Below are positions 46,694 to 55,583 of a stretch of 64,000 nt of DNA, piece by piece. Origin of the DNA: Paralcaligenes sp. KSB-10 (GTDB lineage: Bacteria; Pseudomonadota; Gammaproteobacteria; Burkholderiales; Burkholderiaceae_B); assembly GCF_021266465.1 (NCBI RefSeq), contig NZ_CP089848.1, positions 3,348,001 to 3,412,000 on the forward strand, read 5' to 3'. The notes under the pieces were generated by a model. It had not been told where the DNA came from. It was given only the letters and a program-made list of their open reading frames with translations, and ran no database searches. The first letter of the stretch is position 1. Every line of letters begins with the position of its first letter. A program made the translations under genes and the position numbers.

Positions 46694-47560
46694 ATGTCAA
46701 TCTCCGTCTTGAGTTTGCACAGCTACCCCGTCAAATCATGCGCGGGCCTTGCGCACGAAACCGCGCCCATCACCGCCGCCGGCATGCCCTTCGATCGGAA
46801 CTGGGTCATCGTGGACCAGCACGGAATCTTCATGACCCAGCGCAGTTACGCCAGGATGGCTTTGATCCAGCCTGGGCTCGATGCCGATTGCCTGAGCCTG
46901 AGCGCGCCCGGCATGCCCGCCATCGCCATCCCCTTGCGCAGCACCGACCCTGTTCCCACGCAGGTTCCCGTACGCATCTGGAGCTCCGATACCCTAGGCT
47001 ACGACGAAGGCGATTCGCCAGCGCAATGGCTAAGTCAATTCTTGAATCTGCCTTGCCGCCTGTTGCGCGTGCACCCGCAAGCCACCCGGATCGCCAGCAA
47101 AAAGCATGTCGATGCCTGGCTCGGGAAACACAAACACTGGGAGCCCGATTTCCCGGCCCGTCACCAGTTCGCCTTTGCCGACGGCTTCCCCTTTCTTGTT
47201 GCCAACCAGGCCTCGCTGGACGAACTGAACCAACAACTGCAGGAAAAAGGACAAGCGCCTGTACCCATGAACCGCTTTCGCCCGAATATCGTCGTGCAGG
47301 GACTCGCTCCCTTCGAGGAAGACTATCTCGGCGGAATGCGCATCGGCTCGCTGGCCTTTGCCTTCGTTAAAGCCTGCGCCCGCTGCCCCATCCCCAATAT
47401 CGATCAGGCAACGGCCCTATCGGCGGCCGAACCCGGCCTTACTCTGGCCGCGCACCGCAGCTTCGAGGAAGGGGTATTGTTTGGTGTCAATGCCGTAGTG
47501 GCGGGACCCAGCTCGCAGTTGAGCACGGGCGACTACGTAGAGCCCGAATTCGACCTTTAA
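46694..47560 (+). CDS. MOSC domain protein
   Basis: A 288-residue protein with the MOSC N-terminal beta-barrel (VLSLHSYPVKSCAGLA, then GMPFDRNWVIVDQHGIFMTQ) and a C-terminal MOSC domain (NRFRPNIVVQGLAPFEEDYL, VKACARCPIPNIDQAT). The cysteine in ARCP is the residue thought to handle sulfur in this family, which includes the amidoxime-reducing YcbX/mARC-like proteins. No ferredoxin domain is fused. The ATG at 46694 gives the usual N-terminus. Its stop codon overlaps that of the converging ABC permease gene. Confidence 0.9.
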   Translation: MSISVLSLHSYPVKSCAGLAHETAPITAAGMPFDRNWVIVDQHGIFMTQRSYARMALIQPGLDADCLSLSAPGMPAIAIPLRSTDPVPTQVPVRIWSSDTLGYDEGDSPAQWLSQFLNLPCRLLRVHPQATRIASKKHVDAWLGKHKHWEPDFPARHQFAFADGFPFLVANQASLDELNQQLQEKGQAPVPMNRFRPNIVVQGLAPFEEDYLGGMRIGSLAFAFVKACARCPIPNIDQATALSAAEPGLTLAAHRSFEEGVLFGVNAVVAGPSSQLSTGDYVEPEFDL

Positions 47561-48219
47561 GCTGCCTGGCTGCTGCGCCCGAAATACTTTTCCAGGCGTC
47601 CCTGTACGCGTTCGAGGCACAGACTCAGCACCCAGTAGATGCCAGCGGCGGCCAGATACAAGGGCAGCGGCTGGAAGGTGGTTGCAATCACATCCTTGGT
47701 GGCCAGCAGCAACTCGGTCACGGTAATGACCGACACCAGCGACGTATCCTTGATCAGGCTGATCAAGGTATTGCTCATGGATGGCACCGCAAGGCGCAAA
47801 GCCTGAGGCAGGACCACATAATAAAGGTTCTGCCAGTAAGTCAGGCCCAGGCTGTAGCCTGCGGACCACTGCCCACGCGCAATACCTAGAATGGCCCCAC
47901 GCAGGCTTTCGGAAATATAGGCTCCCGCATTCAGACTCAAGGCAAGGATGCCCGCAGTCAGCGGATCGAACGAAATGCCTATGCCCGGCAAGCCGTAGTA
48001 AATAATAAACACCTGCACCAATAATGGGGTGCCCCGCATAAGGCTCACATACACGGAAGCCGGCCATCGGCTCAGACGGCTTGGCACAATGCGCGCCACG
48101 GCGATCGCGAACCCGATCAGCAAACCGCCCAGCATGGCCGCAAAGGCAAAGATAAGCGTATAGCCGGTTCCCTTCAAAAGAATCGGCGCCGCTACCTTCA
48201 TCAATTCCAAAAAATTCAT
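47557..48219 (-). CDS. Polar amino-acid ABC transporter permease
   Basis: A 220-residue HisM/GlnP-type permease with five segments. The N-terminus (KVAAPILLKGTGYTLIFAFA), LMRGTPLLVQVFIIYYGLP, the coupling loop SLGLTYWQNLYYVVLPQALR and SMSNTLISLIKDTSLVSVIT are diagnostic. It is downstream of its binding-protein gene after a 326-bp gap with hairpins. No ATPase gene follows; the next gene converges on it. Confidence 0.92.
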   Translation of the reverse strand: MNFLELMKVAAPILLKGTGYTLIFAFAAMLGGLLIGFAIAVARIVPSRLSRWPASVYVSLMRGTPLLVQVFIIYYGLPGIGISFDPLTAGILALSLNAGAYISESLRGAILGIARGQWSAGYSLGLTYWQNLYYVVLPQALRLAVPSMSNTLISLIKDTSLVSVITVTELLLATKDVIATTFQPLPLYLAAAGIYWVLSLCLERVQGRLEKYFGRSSQAA

Positions 48220-48545
48220 ACTTGATCCATAAGCCGGCTTGCAGACAAAACGGCATTTCAAAGCGCCGTACCTACCGCGGCACTGACGGCGAACGCGTGT
48301 GAAATGGCGCTGCCGCTCGACAAAATGCCGCGCAAACGCGCGGCATGCCATCGCCGCCGAATAATGCAAAGTCCCCGCAAACGCTTTATACGCCTGCGGG
48401 GACGAGTCATCCAGCTATTTTTTAATAGCGCCCGCCAGACATACCGCGTGGTCCTGTTCCACGGAAACCGTCTTGCACGGCAAGAAATGACTTTGAAAGC
48501 GCGGGGGCAGGCACAAGGGCCGCCCCTGCGAAACACAGAGCCAGC
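48220..48545 (-). promoter_or_regulatory. Inter-cistronic gap with two hairpins between binding protein and permease
   Basis: No gene is supported in these 326 bp. Two strong hairpins occur: ATGCCGCGC-AAAC-GCGCGGCAT (48325-48346, 9 bp) and GTCCCCGCA with TGCGGGGAC (48371-48403, 9 bp, 15-base loop). In the transcript of the minus strand they follow the binding-protein cistron. They may stop part of transcription or protect the upstream message, giving more binding protein than permease. Confidence 0.55.
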
Positions 48546-49355
48546 CTAATCAGCCTTGCGAACCTTGCTGACGTCGATGCCGAACCATTTATTGGAGATC
48601 TTGGCAAACTCGCCGTCTTTGAACGAATCTTCCAGCGCCTTGTTCACGGCCGCCTCGAACTTCGGATTACCCTTCTTGAAAGGAATGCCGTTGAACTTTG
48701 GATCGCCCACAATCGCGCCGCCCTTGATCGGGATATTGGACGTCTTGACCAGATAAGCCGTCATCAGTTGATCGTTAAGCGCCGCATCGACTCGCTTCCC
48801 AACCAGGTCGGACAGGTATTCGGGGGCACCCGGATAACTCTTGACAACAACGCCGGCCTGCGCCTTGGCAAGCGCCTCGTAATTGCTGCCCTGGGACACT
48901 CCCAGCTTCTTGCCCTTCAGGTCGGCGAAACTCTTGTACTGGCTGGTGTCGTCCTTGCGCAATATCAGTTGCGGGCTGGACGCGACATAAGGAACCGAAA
49001 AATCGAAGGTCTTTTTGCGTTCGGGCGTAATGCCCACCTGGTTGACAATCACATCGAATTTGCCTGACTCGAGGCCGGCCAGAATCCCGCTCCATTCCGT
49101 TTTGACGAACTGAACCTTCACGCCCAATTTGCCGGCAACCAGTTTCGCCACATCCACATCGAAACCATCGAGTTGCTGTGTTTTGGTGTCGACAAAGTTA
49201 AACGGAGGGTAGGTCCCTTCAAGGCCCACAATCAGTGTGCCGCGCGCCTTGACGGTGTCGAGCAAATCCGCGGCATGCGCGGAAACCGTCATCAACGTTG
49301 CAAAAGCCATGGTTCCGGCAGCCAGCGCACTACGTACGTACTTTGTCAATTTCAT
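48546..49355 (-). CDS. Amino-acid ABC transporter substrate-binding protein (cystine/FliY-like)
   Basis: A 269-residue periplasmic protein. The signal peptide MKLTKYVRSALAAGTMAFAT ends near SAHA. The mature protein has RGTLIVGLEGTYPPFNFVD, GFDVDVAKLVAGKLGVKVQF and VNQVGITPERKKTFDFSVPY, the pattern of cystine-binding FliY/TcyA proteins. Cystine or a related amino acid is the likely ligand. The permease gene lies 326 bp downstream on the same strand. Confidence 0.91.
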   Translation of the reverse strand: MKLTKYVRSALAAGTMAFATLMTVSAHAADLLDTVKARGTLIVGLEGTYPPFNFVDTKTQQLDGFDVDVAKLVAGKLGVKVQFVKTEWSGILAGLESGKFDVIVNQVGITPERKKTFDFSVPYVASSPQLILRKDDTSQYKSFADLKGKKLGVSQGSNYEALAKAQAGVVVKSYPGAPEYLSDLVGKRVDAALNDQLMTAYLVKTSNIPIKGGAIVGDPKFNGIPFKKGNPKFEAAVNKALEDSFKDGEFAKISNKWFGIDVSKVRKAD

Positions 49356-49539
49356 TTGATTTCCTGCTGAATAAGATGCGGAGCACCCAACGCGCCCGCG
49401 CCAGATATTCCCCCTGCATATATGCTCATGCTAACAATATTGAAGCGGCTTGATAACGATTTCATAATTACTTATATATATCTAAAATGAATATAAAAGC
49501 AATGACATGGCCGTTTCCGTTATTTAATTGACTGCGCCC

Positions 49540-50916
49540 TTATGCCAACCATTGCGCCGGGCTGCTGCCCAAGGCGTTGGCGGGATAATCCCATCGCATG
49601 GGCGCGCCCTGCACGTCGCAGGGTGGCCTGAGCCGGTGCGCGGGCCCCCAGGAGGTAAGTTCGATTTCGGGGCCGCAGTCATCCGCGATCTCCGGCTCCA
49701 ATGCCGCCATCGCCCGCGAGGCCGGGCGGGACGCCAGCAACACGGCCGTGCGCGCCAGCGACAAGCGCGTCGTCGACCCCAGTCCCGTGACCAGGCGCCC
49801 GGTCAGGGCACGCACTACCGCGGCCGCCATTAAATAACCGCTGGCCTGGTCCAGCGCCTGCACCGGCAAGGGTGTCGGCTTATCCTTGCCGTAATGCCGC
49901 ATGCCGGCATGGGCAAAGCCATTGCTCATCTGCACCAGGCTATCGAAACCGCGCCGGGTGTTCCAGGGCCCCGTCCAACCATACGCATCCAGGCACACAT
50001 CCACCAGGCCCGGCCGTATCAGTTGCCGGACTTCCGCCCCCAGGCCCATGCGCTCCAGAGCGTCGGCCCGATAGCCGTGCACCAGAATGTCGGCGCCGCC
50101 CAGCAGGGCCTTGAACTGTTCCAGCTGCGCCAGGTCGCGAAAATCCAGTTGCGCGCAGCGCTTGCCCAAGGTGACTTCGGGCACCAGGCCCGGTTCGACC
50201 CAGAACGGCGGATCCACGCGCAACACCTGCGCCCCATAAGCGGCCAGAAATCGCGTACACACCGGCCCCGCCAGCACACGCGTGAGATCCAGCACCTTCA
50301 GCCCCGCCAAAGGCCGAGCTGGCGCCCCCCGCAAATCGCCCGGGGGGCCGGCACTGGCCTCTTGATAATGAAAGAGCGGCTCGGCAGCCACCGCCTGGCC
50401 TTGAGGGTGATGCGCCCATTCGTCTTGCGAGCGCATCATCGCCGCGCAGCCGCCGGCCTGGACAATAGCCGTTTCAAGTTCCAGGGCATCCCAGGACGCC
50501 ACCGCCCGCGCTACCGCCTCGTGGTCGGCCTCCACTCCCAGTACCCGCAGCTCCGCGGCGCGATGGTGTGGCATATTGGCATGCAGGCGAACCCAGCCGT
50601 CCCTGCTTCTGTAGTCGCCCGTAACGGGATCCCTGACATCGGGGGGACTCCAGCCCTGAGGCCGCAACGACGCGCCAAACCAGAAAGAAGCCAGGCGGCG
50701 ATCCACCGTAACGGAGGGGCGGCTGCCAAAGCGATGCCCTATGTACTCGGCCACCGCCAGGCCGGCCGAGCCAACCGCGGCAACCGCCAGTTCGGTAACG
50801 GCGAACGCCGAGGGCAAGGAACCCGCACCTGTCGCATCAAAGCCGCTGGCCTCGAACACAGACGGCTCCGCTGACATGGCCTGCAGGAACGTGTGTATTA
50901 CAGAAGAATTGTCCAT
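49540..50916 (-). CDS. CaiB/BaiF family III CoA transferase-like protein
   Basis: A 458-residue protein with a C-terminal family III CoA-transferase domain: LKVLDLTRVLAGPVCTRFLA, YGAQVLRVDPPFW, DFRDLAQLEQFKALLGGADI and LVQMSNGFAHAG. The N-terminal half is a diverged duplicate of the same fold, as in some two-domain members. I do not see a clear catalytic aspartate in its usual context and cannot assign a substrate. It is 28 bp after dinB. The ATG at 50916 follows CGGGAGC. Confidence 0.8.
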   Translation of the reverse strand: MDNSSVIHTFLQAMSAEPSVFEASGFDATGAGSLPSAFAVTELAVAAVGSAGLAVAEYIGHRFGSRPSVTVDRRLASFWFGASLRPQGWSPPDVRDPVTGDYRSRDGWVRLHANMPHHRAAELRVLGVEADHEAVARAVASWDALELETAIVQAGGCAAMMRSQDEWAHHPQGQAVAAEPLFHYQEASAGPPGDLRGAPARPLAGLKVLDLTRVLAGPVCTRFLAAYGAQVLRVDPPFWVEPGLVPEVTLGKRCAQLDFRDLAQLEQFKALLGGADILVHGYRADALERMGLGAEVRQLIRPGLVDVCLDAYGWTGPWNTRRGFDSLVQMSNGFAHAGMRHYGKDKPTPLPVQALDQASGYLMAAAVVRALTGRLVTGLGSTTRLSLARTAVLLASRPASRAMAALEPEIADDCGPEIELTSWGPAHRLRPPCDVQGAPMRWDYPANALGSSPAQWLA

Positions 50917-50944
50917 GGCTGCTCCCGGCAAGACTAAAGCTGCA

Positions 50945-52120
50945 TCAGCAAAGCGTCAGCTGCACTCCCTGGTGAACCAGGTCATCGGCCTGCGCGTCGC
51001 GCGCCGACAGGCTGCCGACTCGCACCCCCAGAAGGCGGATCCGGTGATCCAGAGTGATGCGCTTCAAGCAGGCGCCCGCGGCGCGATGTATGACAGCCGC
51101 GTCGGCCGTGGCCTCAGGCAAGGTAATGTCGCGCGTGACAGTACGAAAATCATCGAAGCGCAGCTTTATGCCTATAGTACGTCCAAGGTACGCTTTGCGC
51201 TGCAGGTCGCCAGCCAGTTGCGCGCACAGGCGCCGAAACACTTCGGACAGCGCCGCGCGATCGCGCACCACGTGCAGATCGCGCTCGAAAGTCGTTTCGC
51301 GGCTCAGCGATTTCGGTTCGGAATGGGTCACGACCGGCCTCTCGTCCGTGCCATGAGCCACCTCGACCAGCCAGCGCGCGTAGCTAAGTCCGAAATGTTC
51401 CTGCAGCAAGGCCGGAGCCGCCCGCGCCAGCTCCGCCACCGTGTTGATTCCCAAGCCGGCCAGGCGGGCGCCTGCCTTGGGCCCAATGCCATTGATCTTG
51501 CGCACCGACAAAGGCCAGATGCGCTGTTCCAGATCGTCCAGGCTCAAAATCGTCAGGCCATCGGGCTTTTCCAGATCCGAGCCGATTTTCGACAGCAGCT
51601 TGTTGGGGGAGATGCCGATCGAACAGGACAAGCCGGTAGCCGTCTTGACGGCATCCTTGATTCGTTGCCCCAACTCGCGAGACGGCTCGGAGTGAGAGCT
51701 CAGATCGATATAAATCTCGTCGATGCCGCGATCTTCGATCGCAGGCGCCACGGCGGCCACCGCGTCTTTGAAAAGCCTTGAATATCGACGATACGCCGCG
51801 AAATCCACCGGCAGCAACACCGCATCGGGGGCCAGTTGCGCAGCCTTCATCATGCCCATGGCCGAAAATACCCCCAGGGCTCGGGCTTCGTAAGTCGAAG
51901 TCGTAATCACGCCGCGGCCGGTGTAGTCGCGCAGGCACGCAAAAATGTGCGTGCCATCGGCCTGCTTGCGGGGCTGTGTGTTGCTTCCGGCGCCTATCAC
52001 CACCGGCAGGCCCCGCAGCTCGGGGTAGCGCAACAATTCGACCGACGCGTAAAACGCATCCATATCCAGATGTGCGATACGGCGTAGAGCTTCTTGAGAG
52101 GGTGAATTCTTTAATTCCAT
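50945..52120 (-). CDS. dinB: DNA polymerase IV (Y family)
   Basis: An error-prone lesion-bypass polymerase. The 391-residue protein has the catalytic HLDMDAFYASVE, the second metal motif in RGIDEIYIDLS, GLSCSIGISPNKLLSKIGSD and the helix-hairpin-helix INGIGPKAGARLAGLGI. The little-finger domain follows. A segment after VVIGAGSN (about 15 residues, TQPRKQADGTH) is longer than in E. coli DinB. No LexA box is evident next to it. It sits between a LysR gene and a CoA-transferase gene on the same strand. Confidence 0.95.
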   Translation of the reverse strand: MELKNSPSQEALRRIAHLDMDAFYASVELLRYPELRGLPVVIGAGSNTQPRKQADGTHIFACLRDYTGRGVITTSTYEARALGVFSAMGMMKAAQLAPDAVLLPVDFAAYRRYSRLFKDAVAAVAPAIEDRGIDEIYIDLSSHSEPSRELGQRIKDAVKTATGLSCSIGISPNKLLSKIGSDLEKPDGLTILSLDDLEQRIWPLSVRKINGIGPKAGARLAGLGINTVAELARAAPALLQEHFGLSYARWLVEVAHGTDERPVVTHSEPKSLSRETTFERDLHVVRDRAALSEVFRRLCAQLAGDLQRKAYLGRTIGIKLRFDDFRTVTRDITLPEATADAAVIHRAAGACLKRITLDHRIRLLGVRVGSLSARDAQADDLVHQGVQLTLC

Positions 52121-52135
52121 GATCAATCAGAATAC

Positions 52136-53080
52136 TCAGCGAGGCGGGTCGAAGTTTACAGATTGCCGCAATGCCGCCAACACGGCAGCCAGCGCGGGAC
52201 TCTCTTCCGCCTCCGCCCATACCATGCCGATCGGGCCTACATCATATTTTAATTGCAACGGCAAAACCGCAAGAGCGCCTAAACCCGAATAGAGGCCCGC
52301 AGCGCTTTTAGAAATCACATTCAGGCTTTCAGTCTTGCTTAAAAGTACCAGATTGACGGTGGGCGAGGCCGATTCCACCCACGGAGTCCGGGGGCCCAGG
52401 TTCTCGTCCAGAAAAGTGGCATCGATGGCGCGCCGCAACGCTGTATTCCTTGGCGGCAGTATCCACGGATAGGCTACCGTATCGCGCCAGGCCAGGCTTT
52501 TTTTCTTCAAAAGCGGGTGCCTCTTGTTCACGACGACACAATGCGGATCCTGATACAGCGCCTCTACCCGCACGTTGCCCGCGAATGCCCGCTCATCCAG
52601 CCGCCCCACGATCAAATCGAGCTCGTGCCTTTCGAAGCGCGCCCACAATCCGGCCGCGATATCCTCGACGACTTCCATCTGTATCAATTCCGATTGCTGG
52701 CGCAGGCGAATAACGGCATCGGGCAATAACTCCGTTCCAGTAACCAGCATCGTTCCAACCCGCACCATGCTTTGCCCGCCCAGCGCAAGAGTTTCGAGTT
52801 CGCTTTGCAATTGCCGTGAATCATTTATGACGCGGCGCACATACCTCAGGACGGCGGGTAAATACGGAGTGGGCTTGATCTGCCGGCCTCGGGAAAACAA
52901 GGCGACGCCCAGGGCATCCTCTGTTTCCGCCAATTGTTGCGATACCGCCGGCTGGCTGCTTCCGAGCGCGGCCGCCGCAGCTGTCAGGCTGCCATGCTCC
53001 GCAATCGCCAGCAGCACTTCAAAATGCCGCAATTTCAGGCGCCGCAAGCGCAGCGCCATTTGATGCGCACTCTCATCCAT
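52136..53080 (-). CDS. LysR-family regulator (GbpR-like)
   Basis: A 314-residue LysR regulator. The HTH is HFEVLLAIAEHGSLTAAAAA followed by LGSSQPAVSQQLAETEDALG, and the effector domain has VRVGTMLVTGTELLPDAVIR and IVGRLDERAFAGNVRVEAL. It is divergent from a Bug receptor gene with 93 bp between, the common layout for regulators of tripartite-type uptake. The dinB gene follows 15 bp after its stop. Confidence 0.9.
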   Translation of the reverse strand: MDESAHQMALRLRRLKLRHFEVLLAIAEHGSLTAAAAALGSSQPAVSQQLAETEDALGVALFSRGRQIKPTPYLPAVLRYVRRVINDSRQLQSELETLALGGQSMVRVGTMLVTGTELLPDAVIRLRQQSELIQMEVVEDIAAGLWARFERHELDLIVGRLDERAFAGNVRVEALYQDPHCVVVNKRHPLLKKKSLAWRDTVAYPWILPPRNTALRRAIDATFLDENLGPRTPWVESASPTVNLVLLSKTESLNVISKSAAGLYSGLGALAVLPLQLKYDVGPIGMVWAEAEESPALAAVLAALRQSVNFDPPR

Positions 53081-53173
53081 GGTATTTCCTTATGGATCCA
53101 TAGCTTCTTGCCCGTATATCTTTATAACAAACAGGTTCACTATTGTCTCACCAATACCATGAAGGAAGAGACA

Positions 53174-54148
53174 ATGAACTGGTTTCATAAATTATTGCTG
53201 GGCATCGGCATCGCCTCCGCCGGAATAATGTCCACAGCCAGCGCCGCCACTTACCCGGACAAACCCATCAAGCTGCTGGTTCCATTTCCGGCCGGTGGCG
53301 GCACGGATATCGTGGCGCGCAAGCTGGCCCAGAAGCTGACCGCCGATCTCAAACAAACCGTTTATGTGGAAAACCGCGGCGGTGCCAGCGGCAATATTGG
53401 CGCCGCCGCGGTTGCGCACGCCCCGGCCGACGGCTATACGCTGATGATGACCGCCGCCCCATTTGCCATCGCCCCGGCCTTGTTCAAGGGCCTGTCTTTC
53501 CATCCGGTCAAGGACTTCACCGCCATCACCGAAATCGCCACCGTCCCCTTGCTGATTGTCACGCGCAACGATTCCCCACTCAACACAGTCGCAGACCTCC
53601 TCGCCGCGGCCAGGAAAAAAGGGGCCGATATCACCTATGCCACATTCGGAGTCGGCTCCCCGCCTCATCTGGTCGGCGAAAAGATCCAGCAACTGGCCCG
53701 GATAAAAATGCGGCAGATACCCTATAAAGGAGGGCAGGCCGCCTTGTCCGAAATCCTGTCCGGGCAAATCAGCATTGGCATTCTGGATGTGGTCTCCATG
53801 GCTCCGCTGGTTAAAAGCGGCCGCTTGAAGGCCCTGGCCATTACCGGCCCAATCCGTGCGCCGGAATTGCCGAATATTCCCACATTGAGCGAGCAGGGCG
53901 TGCACTTCGACGCGGTCGGCTGGTACGGGCTGTTCGCACCGGCAGGCCTGCCGCCCGCCGTTACCCATACCCTCAATGCCGCCGTCAACAAAGTGCTGGC
54001 AACACCCGATATGCGCAAATTGATCGTCACAAGCGGCTCCATTCCCATCTCACCGCCGACCAGCGCGAGTCAATGGCAGGCCACCTTCAACAACGACGTC
54101 CAGGTGTGGGGGCAAATCGCCCATGACTCCGGCGCAACGGTCAACTGA
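53174..54148 (+). CDS. Bug/TctC-type periplasmic solute receptor
   Basis: A 324-residue extracytoplasmic receptor. The signal peptide is MNWFHKLLLGIGIASAGIMS, cleaved near ASA. YPDKPIKLLVPFPAGGGTD is the family start, followed by VENRGGASGNIGAAAVAHAP and YKGGQAALSEILSGQISIGI. Ligands are usually carboxylates. No TctA/TctB genes are in the window. GAAGGAAGAG precedes the ATG at 53174; a start five codons earlier is possible. An esterase gene follows 16 bp later, so the substrate may be an ester or its acid. Confidence 0.92.
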   Translation: MNWFHKLLLGIGIASAGIMSTASAATYPDKPIKLLVPFPAGGGTDIVARKLAQKLTADLKQTVYVENRGGASGNIGAAAVAHAPADGYTLMMTAAPFAIAPALFKGLSFHPVKDFTAITEIATVPLLIVTRNDSPLNTVADLLAAARKKGADITYATFGVGSPPHLVGEKIQQLARIKMRQIPYKGGQAALSEILSGQISIGILDVVSMAPLVKSGRLKALAITGPIRAPELPNIPTLSEQGVHFDAVGWYGLFAPAGLPPAVTHTLNAAVNKVLATPDMRKLIVTSGSIPISPPTSASQWQATFNNDVQVWGQIAHDSGATVN

Positions 54149-54164
54149 GGATTCAGCCTTGAAC

Positions 54165-55082
54165 ATGAACCCAGATACTCCATTGAGCGCGTCGAAACCC
54201 TACCGCGTGCAAGTCACCAGAAATATCGTGTACGGCGCGGGCGACATCGGCCTCCATAACGGCCATGAAAGAACGCAGCGCGACCTGAAGCTGGACCTGT
54301 ACCAGCCGGTGCTTGAAGCCCAGGCCCGAAGCCTGCCGGCGTTGATACTGGCCTTTGGCGGCGCCTTTCATCGCGGCAGCAAGGAAGACGACACTTATGG
54401 AGATATCCCGCATCGAAACAACTCCGTCGCCTGGTATTGCCATGAGTTTGCACGACGAGGCTATGTGGCTTGTTCGATCGATTACCGCCTGGTGCCGGAA
54501 GATCCCCTGCCCGGCGCCACCCCCGTGGTCGCCGACGCCGGCCGCATCCCGCGCTCGCGGGTCGACATGGTGCGTGAAATCATGGGGCTGCCCAAAGCCA
54601 GCGACGATCTGCTTTGGCGCGGCATTGAAGCCGCCAGCGACGACATGGCCGTGGCGGTGCGCTACGTCAAGGGTCGCGCCAAAGAGTGGGGCGTGGATCC
54701 AGACAGGCTGGCGATCGGCGGATTTTCCGCCGGCGCCCGAACCGCCCTCAATGTCGCACTGGGCGAACGCGAACCGGTTGCCGCCGTCGTCGCGCTGTCC
54801 GGATACATGGACCCGGAAGATATGGAACGGCACACCGCCGTGGGTTCAAGCTTCCCGGCCTTGCTTTTCATCAGCGCGGAACATGATCTGGACTACGTCG
54901 CCAGCCACACTCCCGGAACCGTGAAACGCCTGCGCGAGCTGGGCCTTCAATGCGAACATATTCATGTGCCCGAGGCCACTCATTTTTACCCGGCGAACGC
55001 ACCGGCCACGCATGAGTTTCACGGCATGACAACGGTCGAAGAAGGAATGGCGGCGTTTCTGGCGCGTACCTTGAAGGGCTAA
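54165..55082 (+). CDS. Alpha/beta hydrolase (HSL-like esterase)
   Basis: A 305-residue hydrolase. The oxyanion region is LILAFGGAFHRGSKEDD, the nucleophile elbow is GGFSAGARTALN, and the likely acid and His are in AEHDLDYV and EATHFYP. A candidate start at TTG 54159 is two codons upstream. It probably forms an operon with the Bug receptor gene, which suggests hydrolysis of an imported ester. Confidence 0.87.
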   Translation: MNPDTPLSASKPYRVQVTRNIVYGAGDIGLHNGHERTQRDLKLDLYQPVLEAQARSLPALILAFGGAFHRGSKEDDTYGDIPHRNNSVAWYCHEFARRGYVACSIDYRLVPEDPLPGATPVVADAGRIPRSRVDMVREIMGLPKASDDLLWRGIEAASDDMAVAVRYVKGRAKEWGVDPDRLAIGGFSAGARTALNVALGEREPVAAVVALSGYMDPEDMERHTAVGSSFPALLFISAEHDLDYVASHTPGTVKRLRELGLQCEHIHVPEATHFYPANAPATHEFHGMTTVEEGMAAFLARTLKG

Positions 55083-55157
55083 GCCACACACATTCACCAT
55101 CCCGGGGAAGCCCAGCCCGTTTTATACTGAAGCCACGCCCATTATGCGAGTGCCATC

Positions 55158-55343
55158 GTGCGTGAGCCACCCAACAGGGAAGACCCCAAACCAACGCCGC
55201 CGACACGGCCGGACAATGACGAATGCTGTCACAGCTCATGCGAGCCTTGCATCTTCGATCTCTACGAAGACGCGCTCGATCGGTACCGGGCTCAACTAAG
55301 CGCATGGATCGAGCGCCACCCGCAACAAAAGCCGCGGCCCTGA
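55158..55343 (+). CDS. Small oxidoreductase-like domain protein
   Basis: A 61-residue protein with the cysteine-rich oxidoreductase-like (OXLD1-type) motif DECCHSSCEPCIFDLYEDAL and an aromatic/Arg tail. The proline-rich N-terminus is typical. The start is GTG at 55158; no in-frame ATG precedes the motif. Biochemical function is unknown, although the CC-x3-C-x2-C pattern could bind a metal. Confidence 0.8.
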   Translation: MREPPNREDPKPTPPTRPDNDECCHSSCEPCIFDLYEDALDRYRAQLSAWIERHPQQKPRP

Positions 55344-55386
55344 CCCCCTGGCTTTATCATCATGGCCTAATAAGGTGATCGACACC

Positions 55387-55447
55387 GCCTCGCCCGAGCC
55401 AGGCGCCGGCCGCGGGCAGTCCTGGCGCAGCCAGGACCGGACGAGGC
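55387..55447. repeat. Nested inverted repeat between convergent genes
   Basis: GTCCTGGC-GCA-GCCAGGAC (55419-55437) is an 8-bp perfect stem. It sits inside an outer CGCCTCG/CGAGGCG pair near 55387 and 55441. The 240-bp gap between the small oxidoreductase-like gene and the Bug gene has no other feature I can support. It may be a terminator or a decayed dispersed repeat. Confidence 0.45.
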
Positions 55448-55583
55448 GAGCGCCACCCTGCCTGGGCCGCCACCCCCGCGCCTTAAGAACTCGAATAACG
55501 AACGGCCACCAGGGATGCTACACCGCACCGAGGCAGCCTCCACACACAGCCGACGGCCGTGGAAACACCCCGGATCTGCTCGA

